From Vulcanimicrobiota bacterium (lineage in GTDB: Bacteria; Vulcanimicrobiota; JAJTBE01), in NCBI GenBank assembly GCA_021107945.1, contig JAIORV010000187.1:1-64000 (forward strand): a DNA stretch of 64,000 bases. Direction: 5' to 3'. The translations under genes were made by a program, and so were the position numbers. How positions within the stretch are numbered: position 1 is the stretch's first letter; every line of letters starts with the position of its first letter. Of the stretch, positions 25,194 through 35,154 are shown one piece after another. The notes beneath the pieces were generated by a model. The model saw only the letters and a program-made list of their open reading frames with translations. It ran no database searches and had not been told where the DNA came from.

Positions 25194-27767
25194 ATGAGAA
25201 AAAAGCTGAATTTATTTTCCATTATTTTAATTCTGATTCTTGCATCCATTATAATTATATATCCAGTTTCGGCAAAAATGGCGACGGGCAAAAAACCAAA
25301 AGACGTCAATGCCAAATATAGCGCAGGAGGGCACAATGTCCATCTGGCGGAACCTCAGAAAAAGCATTCCATTCCCGCCCACATAGAGATGCCCCTTACT
25401 CAAAAGGGATATCATGAAGCTACGGTTCATCTGGACAATTCCAGGAAAAAGATAGTTTCAGCGCATATAAGGAAGCCCCTTGTGATTGAAGATTACAAGG
25501 GCTTTCACTTTACTATCATGAATGCCGTCTATGACGGAAAGTTAAATTCATTTGTGGGGCATGGGGAAATAAGGAGTGTGTATTTGCCGGGAGTTCTTTA
25601 TGCAAGCCGGATAGTATTTAATAAGGACGGTATTCAGAAGGTCGAAAAAATAAGGAGCAAGACTTCCTGCACCGATTGTAAAATCGGTGGTTTTTCATAC
25701 ACGGCTGAGAAAATTACATGGACGGGCGATGGGATTAAATCAAAAGGACAACTGAACCTGAATAAGTTTCATGCCGATATTACGGTACTGGTAACGGATA
25801 AGGCTATAAAACTTCTAAAATTCCATGGTCCTGTGCATTGTCTCATCGAGGGAAGACCTGCGGAAATTACAAATTTGACTCTCAAGGGAAATCGGTTCTA
25901 TATTGATGGAAATACAATAATATTTACCGGAAAAACTTACCGGTTCAAGAATGTCCTTGTAGGCCCCACCGGAATGATAAGGGCAAATGTTCCAAAAGTG
26001 AAAAGACCAAAACCCTATCCTCTTTATAAGGATAAAAAAGCTTTCCTGGAAACCCCGATGGATATGATCGCCGGATTGGCCGGTCTTCCCGGAGAAAACC
26101 TCAAACAAATAATAGATACAAATATGACAATGATCATAACGAGCGCCGATATGGCGGACTCAAACAGGGCTGTATCCGGTTACATACCACTTCCTGATCC
26201 CATAAAGAGAGTAAACGTAGTTGACGCACGGATCATCAACAATAAGGTCTCCGTCGAAGAAGCGGAGATGAAGTGGCAGGGAAAGAAAATCAGGGTGCCG
26301 ATCATCCATTCAACATTGTCGCTCAAGACTCCAATTGAATTGGAGGAGGATGAGGAAAGCGGATATAAAAAGCTTACGGCGAAAGCCGACGGCATACTGA
26401 AAATATTTGAAATGGTCGCTCCCGCCTCAAAGATATATGTTGATAATTATGAAATCGATTACCGGGTACAACCCACAACCATTCCCGGTACTACCCTGAA
26501 TTCCATCGGCTCATATACAAGTGCCTTTATACAAACAGAACAAAAAATACAATTTGATGTAATAGAGGCAAAAGAATGGATTGGCTTCAAGTGTGATATT
26601 GAACTTGGTGAGATGAAATTTTCCCCGGGAAATGTAAGTTGGTTTGAAAAACCCCTGATTGAAAAACCCTCATTATACTTTGAGATTCATTCCGATGGGT
26701 ATATAAAGGTAAAAATAACCACCGGCAAAGAATGCAAAATTCCAATTATTCCCGAATTACTTGAACTTGAAAATCCAGGATTTTTCTTTCTGAGACAACC
26801 GGGGCTCATTACCGAGTTCCAGATATCAGGGACATTTCTCCCACCCGAGGCAGGAGATATTCTCAAAGTTAAAGCAGATTTCTATCTGGACGGACATGGA
26901 ATGTATTTATGCGGAGGGACCGGCGCAGAGATCTACCTTTTTGATATGAATGTGGGTGATTTGCAATGCGCCTTTGCCAGCAAGAACATGCAATATACGG
27001 TTGAGGGGGATTTAAAGCTCTTTGGATATAAATTCTTTAAGGTTAATTGCCGTATAACATTAAAACCTGCCGGACACCGGGGAAGCGCAAACCTCTTCCA
27101 GGGAAGCTCCGGATTGAGAATACCGTATCCTTGCCATTGTTGGTGGGATAGGCATTTTCCATTTTTCCACTGCCATACATGCCACAAAACCATTGGCATA
27201 AAAGTATGGATTCATTGGAACGGACATGTGGGTTTCAATTTTGGAACCTACCATTTCAAGATGCCCCACGGCACAAAACAGGCGGTATATTCCGGTCCCT
27301 TCAAGGCAGACGGTCTTGAGTACGACGGCACACTGATAATCGACCAAAAAACCGGGATACAGGCAACAGGAAAAGATAATATAAAATCGACTTCCGGGCA
27401 TGATTCCCTCTCCGGCTCTCTGAGTCTTAAAGGAAGTTGGCTCAGCGAGGAAATGATGACGGGAACTATTAATAGCAAAGTTACGGTTGAAATCAAGCCG
27501 GACCTGCCATACGCCGACGAAAAGGTGGATTTTACATTCAACAATCTCAAGAGGAAGTTCGTAAAGAATCCCCAGACAGGAATTTGGATCAATGTGGATC
27601 CAGGCAATGTAAATGTACAATTTGATTACACGAAGGACGGCAACTCTCAGACATTCAGCAAAGATTGCCAGTTGAGAATGTATATAAGTGATTCAATTAT
27701 GAACATAGACCTCGATCTTCCCGCGGAGTTCGGCGGAACATATTCACAGGCATACAGAATTAAATGA
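25194..27767 (+). CDS. large secreted protein, tandem paralogue B
   Basis: This 857-residue protein is roughly 60-65 per cent identical by eye to the gene before it over its full length. It has a signal peptide (ILILILASIIIIYPVSA) and the same C/H cluster (PYPCHCWWDRHFP, then FHCHTCHK). The ATG follows GGGGAGAG. The 3' parts of the two genes contain a nearly unchanged stretch at the DNA level (about 24895-24950 and 27555-27610). This points to a tandem duplication with later gene conversion. It lies just upstream of pilM in the same orientation. Confidence 0.75.
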   Translation: MRKKLNLFSIILILILASIIIIYPVSAKMATGKKPKDVNAKYSAGGHNVHLAEPQKKHSIPAHIEMPLTQKGYHEATVHLDNSRKKIVSAHIRKPLVIEDYKGFHFTIMNAVYDGKLNSFVGHGEIRSVYLPGVLYASRIVFNKDGIQKVEKIRSKTSCTDCKIGGFSYTAEKITWTGDGIKSKGQLNLNKFHADITVLVTDKAIKLLKFHGPVHCLIEGRPAEITNLTLKGNRFYIDGNTIIFTGKTYRFKNVLVGPTGMIRANVPKVKRPKPYPLYKDKKAFLETPMDMIAGLAGLPGENLKQIIDTNMTMIITSADMADSNRAVSGYIPLPDPIKRVNVVDARIINNKVSVEEAEMKWQGKKIRVPIIHSTLSLKTPIELEEDEESGYKKLTAKADGILKIFEMVAPASKIYVDNYEIDYRVQPTTIPGTTLNSIGSYTSAFIQTEQKIQFDVIEAKEWIGFKCDIELGEMKFSPGNVSWFEKPLIEKPSLYFEIHSDGYIKVKITTGKECKIPIIPELLELENPGFFFLRQPGLITEFQISGTFLPPEAGDILKVKADFYLDGHGMYLCGGTGAEIYLFDMNVGDLQCAFASKNMQYTVEGDLKLFGYKFFKVNCRITLKPAGHRGSANLFQGSSGLRIPYPCHCWWDRHFPFFHCHTCHKTIGIKVWIHWNGHVGFNFGTYHFKMPHGTKQAVYSGPFKADGLEYDGTLIIDQKTGIQATGKDNIKSTSGHDSLSGSLSLKGSWLSEEMMTGTINSKVTVEIKPDLPYADEKVDFTFNNLKRKFVKNPQTGIWINVDPGNVNVQFDYTKDGNSQTFSKDCQLRMYISDSIMNIDLDLPAEFGGTYSQAYRIK

Positions 27768-27801
27768 GGTAATGGGAGTCATTTTTTCCAGGAGGTAACT
27801 G

Positions 27802-28752
27802 ATGAAGAAAAAATATATCGGAATGGATCTGGGTCATCAATATGCAAATGTTGCAATTATTGACCAGGAGAAAGGGGACGTGTCCACAACATACCGGGTC
27901 GGATGGGATACGAAACCGGATGAACTTAAAAATGAGCATGAGGCGATGGCGACAGCACTGCTGAAATTGCCACATGAAAGTGAAGTCGCGTTATCATTAC
28001 CCGGGGACAAGGTTCAGACCCGGTATATCGAACTTCCCTCGTTAAGGGGGGACGAGCTTCAAACTGCTATGCATACCGAGGTCAGAAAATTCTTCCCATA
28101 CAACAAAAACATCCACCAGATGACACACGTTGAAATACCGACGTTATCCGGGCAAAAGAAGAGGAAAGGTTACCTGCTTATTGTTATACGAAAAGATTAT
28201 ATGGAAGAGCAGATTTCATTGCTTCGCTCGGTAGGTTTTAGTATCGCTCACGTGGATTTTCCCCATGATTCCCTGGTTCGTCTTTACCTCTGGGAGGATG
28301 AGAAGCTGCAACAAGGCGGGCATATGTTTATCCACCTGATGAAAGATATGATCCTGATTGGAGTTTTCCTGGATAAGGCTCTGTGTTTTTCCAGGACAAT
28401 AAAGCCTCAAATGCTTGATTTACCGGGCTGGAAACAGGAAGAAAAAGTTGACATTGCCAATTACAAGCCTTTTGCCCAGACATTTGCAAAAGAAATTGCA
28501 GCCTCATTGGCTTTTGTAAAATACAGACTTGTTTCCAGGATAATTAACCTGGACAGTATTATCCTGTCAGGTCAAAACTGTAAGGACGAGACTCTTAATT
28601 CAGTTATTTCCAATGAAACAGGTATGCAAGTCAGGGTATTTGAGTCGAGTAAGTTGAAATTCAAAAAGAATATTACTCCCGATAAAATGTATAAATATGA
28701 ATTGGCCTGTAGTCTATCCCTTAGAGTTTTGGAGGAATATATATGGGTATGA
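27802..28752 (+). CDS. pilM: type IV pilus assembly protein PilM
   Basis: This 316-residue actin-like protein has an N-terminal phosphate-binding strand (KYIGMDLGHQYANVAII) and the ELPSLRGDELQTAMHTEVRKFFPY region typical of PilM. PilM normally sits in the cytoplasm and binds the N-terminus of PilN to link the membrane alignment complex to the motor ATPase. Here pilB overlaps its 3' end by 10 bp and there is no pilN or pilO. Translation starts after a strong AGGAGG. Confidence 0.85.
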   Translation: MKKKYIGMDLGHQYANVAIIDQEKGDVSTTYRVGWDTKPDELKNEHEAMATALLKLPHESEVALSLPGDKVQTRYIELPSLRGDELQTAMHTEVRKFFPYNKNIHQMTHVEIPTLSGQKKRKGYLLIVIRKDYMEEQISLLRSVGFSIAHVDFPHDSLVRLYLWEDEKLQQGGHMFIHLMKDMILIGVFLDKALCFSRTIKPQMLDLPGWKQEEKVDIANYKPFAQTFAKEIAASLAFVKYRLVSRIINLDSIILSGQNCKDETLNSVISNETGMQVRVFESSKLKFKKNITPDKMYKYELACSLSLRVLEEYIWV

Positions 28753-30449
28753 TAGTGAAAGAACATCCCCTTTATCAAAAATTAAACGAGTTGAAGTTGA
28801 TCGACGGTCTTGATCTTCAGGGTCAGGCTATTGGCAATCCCGAGGCGGACATACCTGATCTTATTGTTTCTCATGGATTGGCCACGCTCCCCGGAATGCT
28901 GTTAGTCCTGGAAGATTTTTACAATCTTCCAGGGATTTTCCTGGGAGAATTCAAGTCGGAATTTGACGCGCTTTCCCTGGCTTCCGAGGATATATGCAAA
29001 GAGATGAGCTTTATACCGCTGGCACAGACTGATGATCGTATATGCCTTGCAATGGCGGATCCTTGGGATATCGATGCCAGAAATTTTGTTGAGATGAAAA
29101 CGGGCAAGGTGGTCGATCCCATAATTGCTATAAAATCGGATATTAACGGCTCAGTTGACAAACAATACGGCTCCAGCGAGGTTCTTTCCCAGGCGATACA
29201 GAACCTTGTGGGAGACGTCGGCATGGCGGATGACTCGGAGATGCAGAAACCCGACTTTCAGATCGAATGGGAAGACGCTCCCGTTATTAAGCTTGTGAAT
29301 TACATCTTCCAGCAGGGAATAAGTCTGCGGGCAAGCGATATTCACCTGGAGCCGGAGGAAAACAGCAGTAACTTGCGTTACCGGATAGACGGAGTTCTTC
29401 ACAAATATCCCTCTCCACCGCCGGAGATATACAAGGCGGTCGTTTCAAGAATAAAAGTGCTTGCCAATCTTGATGTCACGGAAAGCCGATTTCCTCAGGA
29501 CGGAAGAATAAGTTTCAAAATGGGTATCAGAACCATTGACTTCCGTATTTCAATAATTCCCTTCTATCATGGAGAGGGTGTTGATATAAGGATCCTTGAT
29601 AAATCCAGAGTTTCCCTCGATCTCGATTCTCTTGGTTTCCCGGAAGATCAATATAAGCAATATTCCAAAGCTTTCAACAGTCCTCATGGATTGATTCTTG
29701 TGTCGGGACCAACCGGATCGGGAAAAACCACAACCCTATACGCCACGCTGAAAATTGTCGCCACACCCGACAAGAAGACCATTACCATCGAGGATCCTGT
29801 TGAGTACGATATGAAAGGCATTGAACAGTCGCAGGTGAGGGAGGATATCGGATATAATTTTGCCATGGGATTGAGAGCGATGTTACGTCATGATCCCGAT
29901 ATTATGATGATCGGAGAAATGAGAGACCTGGAATCGGCGGAAATAGGAGTCAGGAGCGCTCTTACCGGTCATCTGGTATTCAGTACGATACACACGAATG
30001 ACTCGGTCTCGGCAATCACCCGCCTCACCGACATGGGAATTAAACCATACCTTGTCAGCGCTGTGCTTCAGATGGTCCTTGCCCAGAGACTTGTAAGAAG
30101 GTTATGTAAAAAGTGTAGAAAACTGGTGTCAATCGAGAAAAAGAAGTTCGAGGAGCTTGGTCTTGACAAAGCTTCTCTTGATGAACTTGATGATAATGTG
30201 AAGGTTTATGAACCCGTAGGTTGTAAAGCTTGCAAGAACTTGGGTTATTTAGGTAGAATAGGTATCTTCGAGATTCTTGATGCTGAAAAGCTTTTCAGGC
30301 ATACAAAAGAGCCGAATATGACACTCCAGGATATGACCGATCTTGCGTTGAAGCTGGGAATGAGAAATCTCAGGGCAAGCGGACTTAAAAGGGTGATTGA
30401 AGGCACAACATCCCTTAAGGAAATTTTGAAAGTAACGGCCGATTATTAG
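28743..30449 (+). CDS. pilB: type IV pilus extension ATPase PilB (GspE family)
   Basis: This 568-residue motor ATPase has an N-terminal GspE-N-like domain (about 20-140), Walker A GPTGSGKT at 322-329, an Asp box and a Walker B region in MMIGEMRDLESAEI, and the His box in STIHTNDS. The C-terminal zinc site has the cysteine pairs CKKC and CKAC, which separate assembly ATPases from many retraction ATPases. No pilT is in the window. The start is embedded in the pilM 3' end behind GGAGGA. Confidence 0.93.
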   Translation: MGMIVKEHPLYQKLNELKLIDGLDLQGQAIGNPEADIPDLIVSHGLATLPGMLLVLEDFYNLPGIFLGEFKSEFDALSLASEDICKEMSFIPLAQTDDRICLAMADPWDIDARNFVEMKTGKVVDPIIAIKSDINGSVDKQYGSSEVLSQAIQNLVGDVGMADDSEMQKPDFQIEWEDAPVIKLVNYIFQQGISLRASDIHLEPEENSSNLRYRIDGVLHKYPSPPPEIYKAVVSRIKVLANLDVTESRFPQDGRISFKMGIRTIDFRISIIPFYHGEGVDIRILDKSRVSLDLDSLGFPEDQYKQYSKAFNSPHGLILVSGPTGSGKTTTLYATLKIVATPDKKTITIEDPVEYDMKGIEQSQVREDIGYNFAMGLRAMLRHDPDIMMIGEMRDLESAEIGVRSALTGHLVFSTIHTNDSVSAITRLTDMGIKPYLVSAVLQMVLAQRLVRRLCKKCRKLVSIEKKKFEELGLDKASLDELDDNVKVYEPVGCKACKNLGYLGRIGIFEILDAEKLFRHTKEPNMTLQDMTDLALKLGMRNLRASGLKRVIEGTTSLKEILKVTADY

Positions 30450-30744
30450 CTTTAAATTACTATTAACCGCAGAGGGCGAAGAGATAGGGATGAGAAGTGA
30501 ATATTCTGTAGCAAAGAGTTTCAGCTTTCACTGTTAATCACTCAGCCCCCTGAAATGTTTGTCATTCCATAAGGAGGAATTTAAATAAACCGCAAAGAAG
30601 CAAAAAACGTAAACGGTTGTTGGAAGTCAAAAATTAGAAGAGAAGTTCGAAATCGGATCCTGCTTCCAACTTTTTACTTCTTTTTTTCCTATGTGGTCTT
30701 TGTGGCGAACAGATACCACTGTTAAAAGGTAAGGAGCATTTTTT
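30450..30744. other. Gap with intergenic repeat words before pilC
   Basis: No gene is seen. It contains ACCGCAGAGG-type words, and GTTGGAAG pairs with CTTCCAAC over a long loop followed by TTTTT (about 30615-30695), which may attenuate transcription between pilB and pilC. Confidence 0.45.
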
Positions 30745-31983
30745 ATGGCGATGAAAAAATTCAAATATTCCGGGATTGATTCAAACGGCGAAAATACAAC
30801 CGGCACAATTGACGCGAGCAACAGGGACGAAGCTCTTACCATTCTTGCCCGGCGCAACCTTATTATAAAGTCCGTAAAGGAAGCGGGTGATGCTGAGGAA
30901 GAAGTTAAGCCCTTCAAGCTCAATATTCCCGAGCTGTTGCACCGGAAAGTCGGATATGAAGACCTTGCAAACTTCGCTTTCGAAGGAGCTTCACTTATTG
31001 ACTCCGGAGTTTCTCTACCCAAAACCCTTGAACTCCTTATCAAGGGGGAGAAAAATCCAACAATGAAGGAGACTTTAAAAGATGTTCTCAGAACTGTCAG
31101 GGCAGGATCTCCTCTTTCAAAAGCCGTTGCTGATCACCCCGATGTATTTCCACCTCTATTCAGCGCACTTATAAGATCCGGGGAAGGTTCAGGAACTCTG
31201 GAAAAATCACTCATGCAGTTGAGCGATTATTTCGATAATCTGAACAGTATAAGAAATCGAATTATATCGGCGCTTGCATATCCTGTGGTTGTAGTAATAT
31301 TTGCATTCCTCATCTTTACGGGACTTTTCCTGTTTGTTGCGCCGAAATTCGTGAAAGTTTATAGTGAGCTTGGTGTGGCGGTCCCGTTTTCCACAAGAAT
31401 TTTACTTGATATGGGTAAATATTCCGATGATGTTTTTTTTGGGGTGCTTATATCTCTGGTGGTTATCATACCCCTTTTAATTGCCTATTCAAGGACGGAG
31501 AACGGCAGTATGGCGATTGACAAATTAAAGCTTCAATTCCCGGTTCTCGGACCCATATTCGAACAGGTGGCAATCAATAACTTTGTCAAGACAATGGCAA
31601 TCCTGATCAGAAGCGGAATTAATTTGAGAACATCCGTGGAGCTTGCCGCACATGTAACGGGAAATCGCTACCTTATAAAGCGAATCCTGGTTATGGAAAA
31701 ACCCCTCACGGAAGGTAAGCAACTTAGCGAAGCCCTCCGTTATACCAATCTTCTGGGCGATGAGGTATTGGGAATGCTTGAGGCCGGTGAGAAATCAGGT
31801 AAACTCGGTGATATGCTGGAGAAGGTCGCCAACTTTACAGGTAATAAAATGCAAAGGGAAGTGGAGAGAATAATGGCAATGGTGGAGCCTTTATTAATAG
31901 GCATGATTGGAATTGTCCTGGGTGCGGCAATGATCATGCTTGCAGGCCCCTTATTCAACTTGCCGTCGGAGATAAATCCGTAA
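30745..31983 (+). CDS. pilC: type IV pilus inner-membrane platform protein PilC (GspF family)
   Basis: This 412-residue protein has the N-terminal ASNRDEALTILARRNL segment of the family and two T2SF domains, each ending in a hydrophobic helix: VVVVIFAFLIFTGLFLFVA near 180-200 and the C-terminal LLIGMIGIVLGAAMIMLAGP. GEGSGTLEKSLMQLSDYF and its second-domain counterpart GEKSGKLGDMLEKVA are the hallmark motifs. It forms the rotor-like platform driven by PilB. Its own AAGGAG site precedes the ATG. Confidence 0.92.
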   Translation: MAMKKFKYSGIDSNGENTTGTIDASNRDEALTILARRNLIIKSVKEAGDAEEEVKPFKLNIPELLHRKVGYEDLANFAFEGASLIDSGVSLPKTLELLIKGEKNPTMKETLKDVLRTVRAGSPLSKAVADHPDVFPPLFSALIRSGEGSGTLEKSLMQLSDYFDNLNSIRNRIISALAYPVVVVIFAFLIFTGLFLFVAPKFVKVYSELGVAVPFSTRILLDMGKYSDDVFFGVLISLVVIIPLLIAYSRTENGSMAIDKLKLQFPVLGPIFEQVAINNFVKTMAILIRSGINLRTSVELAAHVTGNRYLIKRILVMEKPLTEGKQLSEALRYTNLLGDEVLGMLEAGEKSGKLGDMLEKVANFTGNKMQREVERIMAMVEPLLIGMIGIVLGAAMIMLAGPLFNLPSEINP

Positions 31984-32166
31984 CCCGGATAACGGATTAC
32001 GGATAATGGACAATAGAACTGTAGGAGGGACGTCCCCGTCCCGATAAATGGATAACGGAAGATGGATGGTGGAAAATGGAAGATGGATCTCGTTTCCCCT
32101 TATCCCATTTCCCTCATCCCCTTTCCCGTATCCCGCATCTCATTTCCATACATGGGAGGAATTAAA

Positions 32167-32502
32167 TTGAAAATACTTGTTATAGATCCCGATTCCAAAA
32201 ACGCAAAAGTTTACGGAGAAAAAATCATCAAGGCAGGCGCTGAAATGGAGCTTGCAACCAGCGCTTATGAGTCCACAAAAATGCTCAGAAAGCTGGAGTC
32301 TTTTAAAAAGGGGCAGGACGAGCTAGTAGGAATTATTGTCTCGGAACTGCTCCCTGACATATCCGGGGAGCTGTTCAAAGCGGTTTTAACGGAAATGAAA
32401 AAACCCAAGCTACCCCCATCAATCCTTGTAAAATCAATCAATGAAGATGATATGACGATTAACGATTACATTGGTACAGTTTTGCAGGCAAAGGACAATT
32501 GA
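32167..32502 (+). CDS. degenerate receiver-domain protein
   Basis: This 111-residue protein starts at a TTG behind GGGAGG. Its fold matches a response-regulator receiver (ILVIDPDSKNAKVYGEKIIK at the start). The phospho-acceptor loop reads VSELLPDISG, so the usual Asp is replaced by Ser and phosphorylation through it is not expected. It lies inside the pilus operon between pilC and the pseudopilin genes, with a repeat-filled gap upstream. It may act as a constitutive adaptor in the machine. Confidence 0.7.
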   Translation: MKILVIDPDSKNAKVYGEKIIKAGAEMELATSAYESTKMLRKLESFKKGQDELVGIIVSELLPDISGELFKAVLTEMKKPKLPPSILVKSINEDDMTINDYIGTVLQAKDN

Positions 32503-33029
32503 TATTTTCCATGAAAAAAACACATTCAAACAACATAATAAGTAAAATCAGTGGTTATACCATCCTGGAGGCGGTTGTCGCCTTCCTGGTTCTGATGATC
32601 TTTTTCATTGCCATAAGCTCACTGGAAGTTGTGGCGATTCATTCCACAAAATCAATCCAGAGAAAGCAGGCCGCCGAGATTATATGCAGTGCAATATTTG
32701 AAGAAGTGCGGAGTAACGGCATTCCATATAACAAGGAACCGGAGCCGGTGTTAAAAGGGGTTGCTACGATAGGCTCGGTTGAATATAAATGGAAAAGAGA
32801 AGTATCAGATATAGGTGATAAGCCCAAAATGGGCAGATATTTGAAACTGGTGAGAGTAACGGTCAGGTGGCCCACATCAAAGGGAAAGGGTTTTCTTATC
32901 AGGGAAACAAGAATTGTCCTTCCCGGCGTGGCGGACCCGTCGCCGACTCCTTCGCCCACACATAGCCCACATAATCTGAAAGAAAATAATTTAAAATCCG
33001 GTGAAAATGATGCTAAATCCGAAAAGTAA
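32499..33029 (+). CDS. type IV pseudopilin with class III signal
   Basis: This 176-residue protein is read from a TTG behind AAAGGA that overlaps the previous stop; an ATG four codons in is an alternative. The prepilin cleavage site is SG^YTILEAVVAF, with Glu at +5 and a long hydrophobic helix. The rest has the strand-rich layout of a PilV/GspI-like minor pilin. It forms a set with the next two genes. Confidence 0.8.
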   Translation: MIFSMKKTHSNNIISKISGYTILEAVVAFLVLMIFFIAISSLEVVAIHSTKSIQRKQAAEIICSAIFEEVRSNGIPYNKEPEPVLKGVATIGSVEYKWKREVSDIGDKPKMGRYLKLVRVTVRWPTSKGKGFLIRETRIVLPGVADPSPTPSPTHSPHNLKENNLKSGENDAKSEK

Positions 33030-33819
33030 TAATAAAAAAATCGGCTCCAGGGGCTTTACGCTTATCGAGCTTATTATCGCCATGGCGCTGGGCATGATAG
33101 TTACAACGGCCGCATATTCGCTTTATGTCGGGGTTCTTCATGTTTCATCCAGGCTCCAGGGAGAAAAAGATGTCATTAACAGGCTCAGAGTAATCACAGA
33201 ATTCATGGATCACGACCTGGGGCAGACCGATTTGAAAAAGACCACTATAATAAATGCTGAAAAGCCCGGGTATAAAAAAAAGCAGGTCTATCTTGTGGCG
33301 ATGGCAATGCCCCGGGCTTATGACAAAGACGACGAAAAATTCCAGACTGTAAAAGACACGGGGCTTCCTATATGGAAAAGTCTGCGCGTCTATTACAAAC
33401 TGCCCAAATCCGACAAGTTGAGGATGAAAGAGGTCTATCCGGAAGATCCCTCAGAACTGAAACTGCCCATTTCTGAAAAAGAGCTGAAGTCATACTGTGA
33501 CGGCAAGGACGATCAACTTGTCGCAGGCAAGGTGACATATTTCAATCCCCAACCGATTTACCTCAAGGGAAAAGAGTTGTCCGAAGAACCGAAGGACAGG
33601 CTTGGCAGAATGGATATTTATATGACATTGTTTTACACCAACAAGAAAGGTATAAATACCCATTACGAGGCGAAGCCCTCGTTTGTTGCACGAAATTCTT
33701 TTTACGAAAAAGCCGGACCCCCGCATTTTCCCATACCAACACCGACGCCGCCGGCGGATGCCCCCATTACTCCGTCCGACTGGAAAGGAGCATCCACTGA
33801 ATCTGAAAAAGTTGAGTGA
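33001..33819 (+). CDS. type IV pseudopilin (PilW/GspJ-like)
   Basis: This 272-residue protein has the cleavage site RG^FTLIELIIAM (Gly18, Glu at +5), a hydrophobic N-terminal helix, then LRVITEFMDHDLGQT, the usual 'xxRxxxxMxxD' helix of GspJ/PilW proteins. The C-terminal linker is rich in Pro and Thr (PTPTPP). It overlaps the preceding gene and is followed by the PilX-like gene. Confidence 0.85.
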   Translation: MKMMLNPKSNNKKIGSRGFTLIELIIAMALGMIVTTAAYSLYVGVLHVSSRLQGEKDVINRLRVITEFMDHDLGQTDLKKTTIINAEKPGYKKKQVYLVAMAMPRAYDKDDEKFQTVKDTGLPIWKSLRVYYKLPKSDKLRMKEVYPEDPSELKLPISEKELKSYCDGKDDQLVAGKVTYFNPQPIYLKGKELSEEPKDRLGRMDIYMTLFYTNKKGINTHYEAKPSFVARNSFYEKAGPPHFPIPTPTPPADAPITPSDWKGASTESEKVE

Positions 33820-33835
33820 AAAGTAAACATCTGAA

Positions 33836-35026
33836 ATGAAAAAGTTAAAAAAAGAAAAAGCTTATATATTAATAATAACCCTGGTGTTCGGCGCCCTGGT
33901 TTTTTATATTCTTCTCGTCAGCGCCGTGGGACAGATGGATTTCAGTCTTTTAAAGCAAAAAATGCACAAGGATTATTGCATTGACGGCGCGCTGGGCACA
34001 CAGGATTTCGCCGTTGCCGAGATAATATACGATCCATCCTGGGATCATGGATTCAAGAAACAGGATCTGGATTTTCCCGACGCAGACACGGAGATGGTAT
34101 TCTGGAAAAAGCCCGACGCTACTCCATTACCCCATCCCACAACATCTCCGGTTCCAGAAGTTCCAGATAACAATGAAGTGTCAATAAAAGAAGCAATGAC
34201 AAAACCAATCCCCACAAAAACTCCTGTTCCAAAACCCACAATTCCATATTGTACAAATAATTTCGGTAACTTTGATCCCGCCGTTGGATGGAACGACAGG
34301 AATGTACCGCCAGGCTATGTCCACGTTGTTACTAACTCGGAATCATCAGAAGTGAAGGAAGTCCGTGAGGCTCTTGTAAATCCATACTACCGCCTGTTTT
34401 TCGAGGATTTTAACGCAAACGGCAAGGGAACGGAAGCTCGCAATAAATGGAATTACATGGAAGGCACAATGGGCTATCTTATCAAGGACAAGTTTCTATT
34501 CATGGGATCTCCGGAACCGGAGAAAAATGTGGCAGAATATGCCACCGCCGGAAAAGATTACTGGACAGATTACGACTTCATATCGAACCTCGCCTATTAT
34601 GGAAACGATCCGTTTGCCTTATATTTCAGATGCAAGGATTTTGAGGGATACGCCTTCCTGATATCACCTCTGGTATCGGGGAATATGATAGAGGGAGCAA
34701 CAGTCGAAATATGCAAGGTGGATAGTGACGGAAAGAACTGGGTGGGATTCGATTACTGCGATGTCTTATATGCAGGAAACCCATTTGAATCAGATAAACT
34801 ACCGGCATTCTGGAAATTGCAAGCTTCCGTAGAGGATGACAAAGCATGGCTATGCGTGAATGAAAAGGTAGTAACAAGAAAGTTTGACCTCGCAAAGGGA
34901 GGAAATATAATCAAGTCAGGCTACATAGGCTTCTGGGCAGAAGAAAACGGCACGGAGATAGGCGTAACAAGAGTGATTGTAAATAAACGCGGGTTGGCTA
35001 TGATAACAATCCCGGCTCAGTGGTGA
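33836..35026 (+). CDS. PilX-like protein with C-terminal sandwich-like domain
   Basis: This 396-residue protein has a hydrophobic N-terminal helix (AYILIITLVFGALVFYILL) but no Glu at +5, as in PilX/GspK-type components. A Pro-Thr linker (residues 95-140) leads to a C-terminal domain of about 210 residues, beginning FFEDFNANGKGTEARNKW and ending EIGVTRVIV. That domain resembles a concanavalin/LamG-like sandwich, suggesting surface exposure and a binding role at the pilus tip. It is the last gene of the operon. Confidence 0.7.
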   Translation: MKKLKKEKAYILIITLVFGALVFYILLVSAVGQMDFSLLKQKMHKDYCIDGALGTQDFAVAEIIYDPSWDHGFKKQDLDFPDADTEMVFWKKPDATPLPHPTTSPVPEVPDNNEVSIKEAMTKPIPTKTPVPKPTIPYCTNNFGNFDPAVGWNDRNVPPGYVHVVTNSESSEVKEVREALVNPYYRLFFEDFNANGKGTEARNKWNYMEGTMGYLIKDKFLFMGSPEPEKNVAEYATAGKDYWTDYDFISNLAYYGNDPFALYFRCKDFEGYAFLISPLVSGNMIEGATVEICKVDSDGKNWVGFDYCDVLYAGNPFESDKLPAFWKLQASVEDDKAWLCVNEKVVTRKFDLAKGGNIIKSGYIGFWAEENGTEIGVTRVIVNKRGLAMITIPAQW

Positions 35027-35154
35027 GGTTTGTTTCAGGACTTGCCGGAAGGATATGTGCGTTTGAGGATGGACATAATAATATAGAAGGTTTAAGAAAG
35101 ATAATCTTAATCCAATAAATAGGTAAAATTCCTATTTGTTGGCGTTATGCGCTC

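Noticed and set aside
27060-27620. A 186-residue antisense frame over the second secreted paralogue
   Set aside because: A similar antisense frame exists over the first paralogue only because the sense proteins are conserved. There is no ribosome site.
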